A stretch of 17,109 bases of DNA, taken from contig JAPFFX010000430.1 in NCBI GenBank assembly GCA_026645375.1, positions 1 through 17,109 on the forward strand. The letters are read 5' to 3'. This DNA comes from Citricoccus sp. WCRC_4 (GTDB lineage Bacteria > Actinomycetota > Actinomycetes > Actinomycetales > Micrococcaceae). Within the stretch, counting starts at the first letter, position 1. Each line of letters begins with the position of its first letter. Shown here one piece after another: positions 13,045 through 17,109 of the stretch. Below the pieces are notes generated by a model, which had not been told where the DNA came from, did no database searches, and worked only from the letters and a program-made list of their open reading frames with translations. The position numbers and the translations under genes are program-made.

Positions 13045-13060
13045 TGTGATTGCGATCACA
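13045..13060. promoter_or_regulatory. perfect CRP/GlxR-type binding site
   Basis: TGTGA (13045-13049), six bases, TCACA (13056-13060) matches the CRP-family consensus with exact half-sites and spacing. In actinobacteria the cAMP-responsive GlxR/Crp proteins use this consensus. The central TA favoured by GlxR is GC here. The site is inside an AT-rich island and overlaps the predicted start of the riboswitch transcript. Confidence 0.65.
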
Positions 13061-13089
13061 GTGTAGTCAGACATTTAATTTGTATGCAA
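13060..13089 (-). promoter_or_regulatory. predicted promoter of the glycine riboswitch transcript
   Basis: On the minus strand TTGCAT (13089-13084), 18-bp spacer, TACACT (13065-13060). The predicted transcription start near 13053 gives about 30 nt before aptamer 1. The CRP-type site shares one base with the -10 box and covers the start point, a position from which CRP-family proteins usually repress. Confidence 0.5.
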
Positions 13090-13226
13090 AATATGCGGTG
13101 AGTCACGTCACAAATGGTCATGATGCGGCCGCACCCCACTACCCCGGGGTGTTCGGAGACCCTTCCAGTGTCCCGGCCGGCGCGCCTACGCTGGTGGAGA
13201 CCCGCAGCCCATTTCAGGGAGGGGAC
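13090..13226 (+). promoter_or_regulatory. upstream region of the phosphoribosyltransferase gene
   Basis: No gene is seen. TACGCT (13187-13192) is the likeliest -10 element, with only a weak -35; it would give a leader of about 28 nt ending in GGGAGGGG (13218-13224), the ribosome binding site of GTG 13227. ACCCCGGGGT (13141-13150) is a perfect palindrome 37 bp before that -10. Confidence 0.4.
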
Positions 13227-13874
13227 GTGCCGGAATTCCTGGACAGGTACGACGCCGGCGCCCAGCTGGCAGCGCGGCTCGCCCCGCGCTGGGCCGGGCA
13301 CGCCGACGTCGTGGTGCTGGGCCTGCCCCGCGGTGGGGTACCGGTCGCGGAGGTGGTGGCCCGGGAACTGGGCGCCCCGCTGGACGTGATCATGGTCCGC
13401 AAGCTGGGGGTGCCCTCCTATCCGGAACTGGCGATGGGCGCCATCGGGGAGCAGGGCATCCGGCTCCAGGACGAGGGCACCATGCGGCACTTCGGGGTCA
13501 CGCAGGAGCAATTGGCGCTGGTCGAACGCCGGGAGCAACAGACCCTGGACCGCCGGGCCCGGCTCTTCCGCGCCGGCCGGGAGCCGCTGGACCTCACGGG
13601 CAAGACCGCGATGATCGTCGACGACGGCATGGCCACGGGTTCCACTGCCCGGGTGGCCTGCCGGGTGGCCCGGGCCCTCGGAGCGGCGCGCGTGGTGCTG
13701 GCCCTGCCGGTGGCCTCGAGGACCGCCGTGGACTCGATGCTCATGAGCCGTGAGGCCGACGAGATCGAGGTGCTGGCCACCCCCCGGGGATTCCGGGCCG
13801 TCGGGGCCCACTACCGGGACTTCGCCGCCGTCGACGACGAGACGGTCGCCGCGATCCTGGCCCGTGGGACCTGA
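13227..13874 (+). CDS. phosphoribosyltransferase-domain protein
   Basis: A 215-residue protein of the type I phosphoribosyltransferase fold. The PRPP-binding loop is complete: AMIVDDGMATGSTA (128-141), preceded by LGLPRGGVPVA (31-41), which is the segment that contacts pyrophosphate in this fold. VRKLGVPSYPELAMGAIGE (57-75) is characteristic of the stand-alone actinobacterial group, often encoded beside erythromycin-esterase or dienelactone-hydrolase-like genes and not tied to a known base; so salvage of a specific nucleobase cannot be claimed. GTG 13227 was chosen because of the strong GGGAGGGG just upstream; the frame is open for 59 more codons but crosses the CRP-type site and promoter region. 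It is a single-gene unit. Confidence 0.88.
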   Translation: MPEFLDRYDAGAQLAARLAPRWAGHADVVVLGLPRGGVPVAEVVARELGAPLDVIMVRKLGVPSYPELAMGAIGEQGIRLQDEGTMRHFGVTQEQLALVERREQQTLDRRARLFRAGREPLDLTGKTAMIVDDGMATGSTARVACRVARALGAARVVLALPVASRTAVDSMLMSREADEIEVLATPRGFRAVGAHYRDFAAVDDETVAAILARGT

Positions 13875-13899
13875 GGCCTCGACTGGGCGCGATCGGGTG

Positions 13900-13981
13900 T
13901 TCCCGGACGCGACGGCCCTCCCTACTGTGGGACGGGGAGAGGGCGCCAGCGATCCCTGCGGCGCCGACGGAAGGACCATCC
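13900..13981 (+). promoter_or_regulatory. promoter of the two-gene DHFR-like operon
   Basis: TTCCCG (13900-13905), 17-bp spacer, TACTGT (13923-13928). The leader is about 47 nt and ends with GGAAGGA (13969-13975), a good ribosome binding site 7 nt before ATG 13982. Confidence 0.5.
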
Positions 13982-14593
13982 ATGCGCATCGTCATCACGC
14001 AGAACATGACCCTGGACGGGCGGATCGAGATGCTCGACGACTGGTTCGATCCCGCCGACCAGGACCCGGAGCTGATCCAGGAGATGCGGCGCCAGACGGC
14101 CCGCGAGGACGTGCTGCTGCTGGGCCGGCGGACCTTCGAGGACTTCCGCGGCTACTGGCCGCACCAGGCGGGTGACACCACCGGTGTGGCCGATGCCCTG
14201 GACCGGGCGGACAAGCGTGTGGTCTCCTCCACCCTGACCGACCCGCAGTGGGAGAACACGACCATCATCGGCGATGATCCCCTTCAGGCCGTCCGGGAGC
14301 TGCGGCGGCACGACGGCCGCGACGTGATCGTCACGGGGAGTATCCAACTGGCGCACACCCTGATCGAGGCGGCCCTGGTGGACGAGTTCCGCATGTTCAC
14401 CCACCCGGCCTGGCAGGGCCGTGGACGGTCCTTCTTCCCGGACGGCTTCGACGCCCCGCGACTGCGGCGCATCGACGGGAGGGTCTTCCCCCACGGGGTC
14501 GTGTACGCCGCGTACGAACCGGCCGGGCTGGGCCACGCCGACGGTCCCGGGGGCGCCACGCTCGCCGGACTCGGTTCGGAGCAGGAGGACTGA
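13982..14593 (+). CDS. dihydrofolate reductase family protein (RibD_C-like), operon gene 1
   Basis: A 203-residue NAD(P)H-reductase-like protein of the RibD C-terminal fold. The N-terminal strand IVITQNMTLDGRIE (3-16) carries the T-L-D-G motif, followed by VLLLGRRTFEDF, VVSSTLTDPQWENTTII, and the nucleotide-binding VIVTGSIQLAHTLIEAALVDEF segment. The fold is complete near residue 180; the last 20 residues are a Gly/Ala-rich tail. It is translationally linked to the next gene: only 3 bp separate stop and start, and the ribosome binding site AGGAGGA of gene 2 lies inside its final codons. The pair are diverged paralogs, which raises the possibility of a heterodimer; the substrate is not known. 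Confidence 0.9.
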   Translation: MRIVITQNMTLDGRIEMLDDWFDPADQDPELIQEMRRQTAREDVLLLGRRTFEDFRGYWPHQAGDTTGVADALDRADKRVVSSTLTDPQWENTTIIGDDPLQAVRELRRHDGRDVIVTGSIQLAHTLIEAALVDEFRMFTHPAWQGRGRSFFPDGFDAPRLRRIDGRVFPHGVVYAAYEPAGLGHADGPGGATLAGLGSEQED

Positions 14594-14596
14594 GCG

Positions 14597-15178
14597 ATGG
14601 GCAAGCTCATCTACTCCGTGATCGCCTCCCTGGACGGGTACATCGCCGACGAGGCGGGGGACTTCTCCTGGGCCATGCCGGACGCCGAGGTGCACCAGTA
14701 CGCCAATGACGAGCTGGCCGGCGTCGCCGTCCACCTCTACGGCCGCCGGACGTACGAACTCATGACGCCGTGGGAGAACGACCCGGAGCTGGCCGCGTCC
14801 GCACCGGTGACCGCCGAGTTCGCCCGGGCGTGGCAGAGGGCGGACAAGGTGGTGTACTCCTCGACGCTGGACAAGGCCAGCACCCGGCGCACCACGCTGG
14901 AACGTCACTTCGACCCCGCGACCGTGCGCCGGCTGAAGGACGAGGCGGCGGGCGACCTGTTGATCGGCGGGCCGACCATCGCCGCCTATGCCCTGCGCGC
15001 CGGGCTCGTGGACGAGGTGAGCCAGGTGCTGCTGCCGATCGTCATCGGCGGGGGACTGGCGGTGTTCCCCCCAGGGCTTCGCCTGGACCTGGAACTGCTC
15101 GACGAGCGACGGTTTCGCGGCGGGGCGGTCGCGCTGCGGTTCCGCGTGTTGAACCGCACCAATACCGGTAGTCGCTGA
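14597..15178 (+). CDS. dihydrofolate reductase family protein (RibD_C-like), operon gene 2
   Basis: A 193-residue RibD_C/DHFR-like reductase, third of its kind in the window. Landmarks: KLIYSVIASLDGYIAD (3-18) with the S-L-D-G motif, LYGRRTYELM, KVVYSSTLDKA, the NAD(P)-binding LLIGGPTIAAYALRAGLVDE and LLPIVIGGGLAVFP. It starts 3 bp after the stop of the preceding paralog, from ATG 14597 with AGGAGGA 7 nt upstream, so the two genes form an operon with coupled translation. Its YSVIASLDGYIAD start is nearer to the common YyaP/YwjB-type proteins than that of the two other copies. Only 24 bp separate its stop from the acyltransferase start, so read-through into that gene is possible. Confidence 0.9.
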   Translation: MGKLIYSVIASLDGYIADEAGDFSWAMPDAEVHQYANDELAGVAVHLYGRRTYELMTPWENDPELAASAPVTAEFARAWQRADKVVYSSTLDKASTRRTTLERHFDPATVRRLKDEAAGDLLIGGPTIAAYALRAGLVDEVSQVLLPIVIGGGLAVFPPGLRLDLELLDERRFRGGAVALRFRVLNRTNTGSR

Positions 15179-15202
15179 AAAGGGCGGTAAGTTCATCTGT
15201 CG

Positions 15203-17109
15203 ATGGAGACCCTCACGGCCGCACCGGCAGGACGACAATCGACGAACGCTCCGAATGCCCTTGTCAGGCGGGGAGTTCCCGGACGTCACTTCCGCCCCGA
15301 ACTCCATGGAGTCCGCGGTGTCGCGATCCTCGGAGTCGTCCTGTTCCACCTGTTCGGCGCGGGCCGCATCTCCGGCGGCATCGACATCTTCCTCGCGATC
15401 ACCGGCATGCTCTTCACGGCGATGCTCCTGCGAGAGGCGACCGAGACGGGTGGCCGGATCGATGTCTTGCGGTATACCGGGCGCCTGGCCCGGCGCATCC
15501 TCGTTCCCGCCGTGGTCGTGATCGGTGTCACCACCGCCATCGGGCTTGCCGTCCTGCCCAGCACCCGGCACGCCCAGCTCTGGGCAGAGGCGCGCGCGTC
15601 ACTGCTGTACTTCGAGAACATCGAACTCATCAACTCGCAGCTTGCCTATGGGGCGGCGGGCCCCGAGACCTCCCCGTTCCAGCACTTCTGGTCGCTCTCG
15701 GTACAAGGGCAGTTCTATCTCGTCTGGCCCGTGGTCGCGGTCGTGGCCGTCCTCGTCGCCCGGTGGCTGAAGGTGCCTGCCGTCCGGGTCATGGCCGTGA
15801 TGATCGGTGTGGTCCTGGCCGCCTCCCTCATGCTGGCGCTCTACGTCGGCAGCTTCGACCAGGACAAGGCCTATCTGATGTCGACCACGCGAGCCTGGCA
15901 GCTCGCCTTCGGCGGCCTGCTCGGCCTGGCCGGGGCCTCCCTGACCATGCCGCGACGGATCCGCCTACCAGCTGGCTGGCTGGGTCTGGCGCTGATCGTC
16001 TCGTGCGGTTTCGTGCTGGATGGCGCGGCACTGTTCCCGGGGCTCTGGTCGCTGTGGCCCCTGCTCGGCCTGACCCTGGTGCTCGCCTCAGCCGGGCCGG
16101 ACGGTGGCCAGCAGGATCCCGCCGGGTATGCAAGCCGGTTCCTGTCCAACCCGATGTTCGCCTGGATCGGCGACCATGCCTACGCCCTGTACCTGTGGCA
16201 CTGGCCATTGCTCATTTTCTACCTCGAGATCCGGGAGCGGGAGGCAGTGGGATTCCGGGGCGCGGCGTTGATCCTGGCCCTCGCGCTTGCGCTGGCCTGG
16301 CTGACCCACCGTCTCGTCGAGATTCCCCTGAAGAACCTGCAGATCCGGGTCGGCAGGCGCAACCTGCGAAAGCTCAACATCGCGTCCGCGATGATCGCCG
16401 TCACTGCCCTGGCCGTCGGGGGAGCCGCATCCACGGCAGCCATCCAACCGGTGACCCGCGAATACGCTGCCACGGTCGGCTGGGATGCCGAGACCTATCC
16501 CGGGGGATCCGTCGACGCGGGTTCGACCGACGTCCCGGACGTCGACTTCGTGCCGGCGGTCGAGGACCTGTCATCGGAACTGCCCGACTACTACGACTGG
16601 GGCTGCAGGCAGTCGGGGTCCAATGCCCCCGGGTCCGAGGAGACGCTGGTCTGCGAGGACCCGGACAAGCCGGCAGAACCCACCGCGACAGTGGTGCTCG
16701 CGGCCGGTTCACACGCCGGTCACTGGACGCAGGGCTTCCGTGCCCTCGCGGGGCAGTACGGCTGGGAACTCCTCATCGTCGATCGCCCCAACTGCCCCCT
16801 GGGTATCGCCGTGGACCCTGCGGACACGAAGTGTGAACCCTGGCAGGACAACTTCATCGAATGGCTCGGGACCGCGGACGTCGATCTCGTCATCACCCCC
16901 GGGACGCGCATGGCACCGGGTGACCGGCCCGAGTACATCCTGGAGGGCGCGCCAGGACGGTGGGAACAGATCACGTCGACGGGGGCGGACCTGCTCCTGC
17001 TCCGCGGTACTCCCCGCAGCGACATCAATGCCGCCGATTGCCTCGCCGACGGCAAGGACCCTGCGGACTGCGGGCCTCCGGTCGCGCAGATCAGCCCCGA
17101 GAATCCCCT
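15203..17109 (+). CDS. OafA/YrhL-type membrane O-acyltransferase with SGNH domain (3' end cut by window)
   Basis: Multispanning acyltransferase that moves acetyl or acyl groups across the membrane onto envelope polymers. 635 codons are present before the right edge, no stop yet; relatives are about 650-720 residues, so little is missing. Residues 35-415 form the acyltransferase-3 domain with about ten helices: RGVAILGVVLFHL (38-50) with the key His49, HFWSLSVQGQFYLVWP (161-176), and HWPLLIFYLEI (333-343). SVQGQF replaces the SVEEQF of many homologs. Residues 416-635 are an extracytoplasmic SGNH-like domain: LAAGSHAGHW (499-508) with candidate nucleophile Ser503; here the GDSH box reads AGSH. 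Four to six cysteines in the domain suggest disulfides. ATG 15203 lacks a clear ribosome binding site; TAAGTT (15188-15193) could make it near-leaderless. Confidence 0.92.
   Translation, partial: METLTAAPAGRQSTNAPNALVRRGVPGRHFRPELHGVRGVAILGVVLFHLFGAGRISGGIDIFLAITGMLFTAMLLREATETGGRIDVLRYTGRLARRILVPAVVVIGVTTAIGLAVLPSTRHAQLWAEARASLLYFENIELINSQLAYGAAGPETSPFQHFWSLSVQGQFYLVWPVVAVVAVLVARWLKVPAVRVMAVMIGVVLAASLMLALYVGSFDQDKAYLMSTTRAWQLAFGGLLGLAGASLTMPRRIRLPAGWLGLALIVSCGFVLDGAALFPGLWSLWPLLGLTLVLASAGPDGGQQDPAGYASRFLSNPMFAWIGDHAYALYLWHWPLLIFYLEIREREAVGFRGAALILALALALAWLTHRLVEIPLKNLQIRVGRRNLRKLNIASAMIAVTALAVGGAASTAAIQPVTREYAATVGWDAETYPGGSVDAGSTDVPDVDFVPAVEDLSSELPDYYDWGCRQSGSNAPGSEETLVCEDPDKPAEPTATVVLAAGSHAGHWTQGFRALAGQYGWELLIVDRPNCPLGIAVDPADTKCEPWQDNFIEWLGTADVDLVITPGTRMAPGDRPEYILEGAPGRWEQITSTGADLLLLRGTPRSDINAADCLADGKDPADCGPPVAQISPENP

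Noticed and set aside
12840..13049. short plus-strand open frame across the riboswitch
   Set aside because: It is only the antisense of the two glycine aptamers.
13050..13226. longer phosphoribosyltransferase starting upstream
   Set aside because: The extension crosses the CRP-type dyad and the predicted promoter, and the strong GGGAGGGG fixes GTG 13227.
1..17109. mobile element, defence system, tRNA or CRISPR array
   Set aside because: No transposase or integrase motif, terminal repeats, cloverleaf or spaced repeat array was found; genes show uniform GC-rich codon use.

Overview
The window is 17.1 kb of very GC-rich DNA with strong third-position GC bias, many GTG starts, promoters of the TAnnnT type and several probably leaderless genes. 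Together with the gene content (several RibD_C-type reductases, flavin-dependent LLM monooxygenases, a DinB/mycothiol-type protein, DUF899, DUF3253, LssY_C) this points to an actinobacterial chromosome, most likely Micrococcales. I cannot name the genus from sequence alone. No rRNA, tRNA, insertion sequence, phage gene or CRISPR array was seen. It reads as ordinary accessory/housekeeping chromosome made of short, independent transcription units.

Layout. 1-913 (minus): 5' part of an LLM flavin oxidoreductase cut by the window edge, divergent from a DHFR/RibD_C-like reductase (1012-1578). 1843-2559: secreted NlpC/P60 cell-wall hydrolase, convergent with a long-chain-type acyl-CoA dehydrogenase (2684-3847, minus) across a shared hairpin terminator. 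4013-4453 (minus): DoxX membrane protein with a very strong hairpin behind it and a MarR-like palindrome inside its promoter. 4744-6378: a fusion of an LssY_C domain and a TMEM175-like channel domain. 6388-7909 (minus): DUF3253 protein and an SsuD-like monooxygenase. 8096-8599 (minus) and 8668-9198 (plus): YbaK/ProX-like deacylase and DinB-family protein sharing a compact divergent promoter in which both starts look leaderless. 9402-10115: DUF899 thioredoxin-like protein, convergent with an unrecognised 398-aa lipoprotein (10134-11330, minus). 11586-12422: SAM-dependent methyltransferase.

12434-13100 is the most interesting part: a tandem glycine riboswitch (12846-13024, minus) that lies directly ahead of a 114-aa Asp23/AmaP-like protein instead of a glycine-cleavage or transporter gene. 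A perfect TGTGA-N6-TCACA CRP/GlxR-type site lies at its predicted promoter.

13227-13874 is a phosphoribosyltransferase-domain protein; 13982-15178 is a two-gene operon of RibD_C/DHFR-like paralogs; 15203 to the right edge is an OafA-type membrane O-acyltransferase with a C-terminal SGNH domain, cut by the window. Most genes are single-gene units, so there is no one pathway linking them; the recurring theme is redox chemistry (two flavin monooxygenases, three DHFR-like reductases, DUF899, DoxX, acyl-CoA dehydrogenase) plus cell-envelope functions (NlpC/P60, acyltransferase, Asp23-like protein, lipoprotein).
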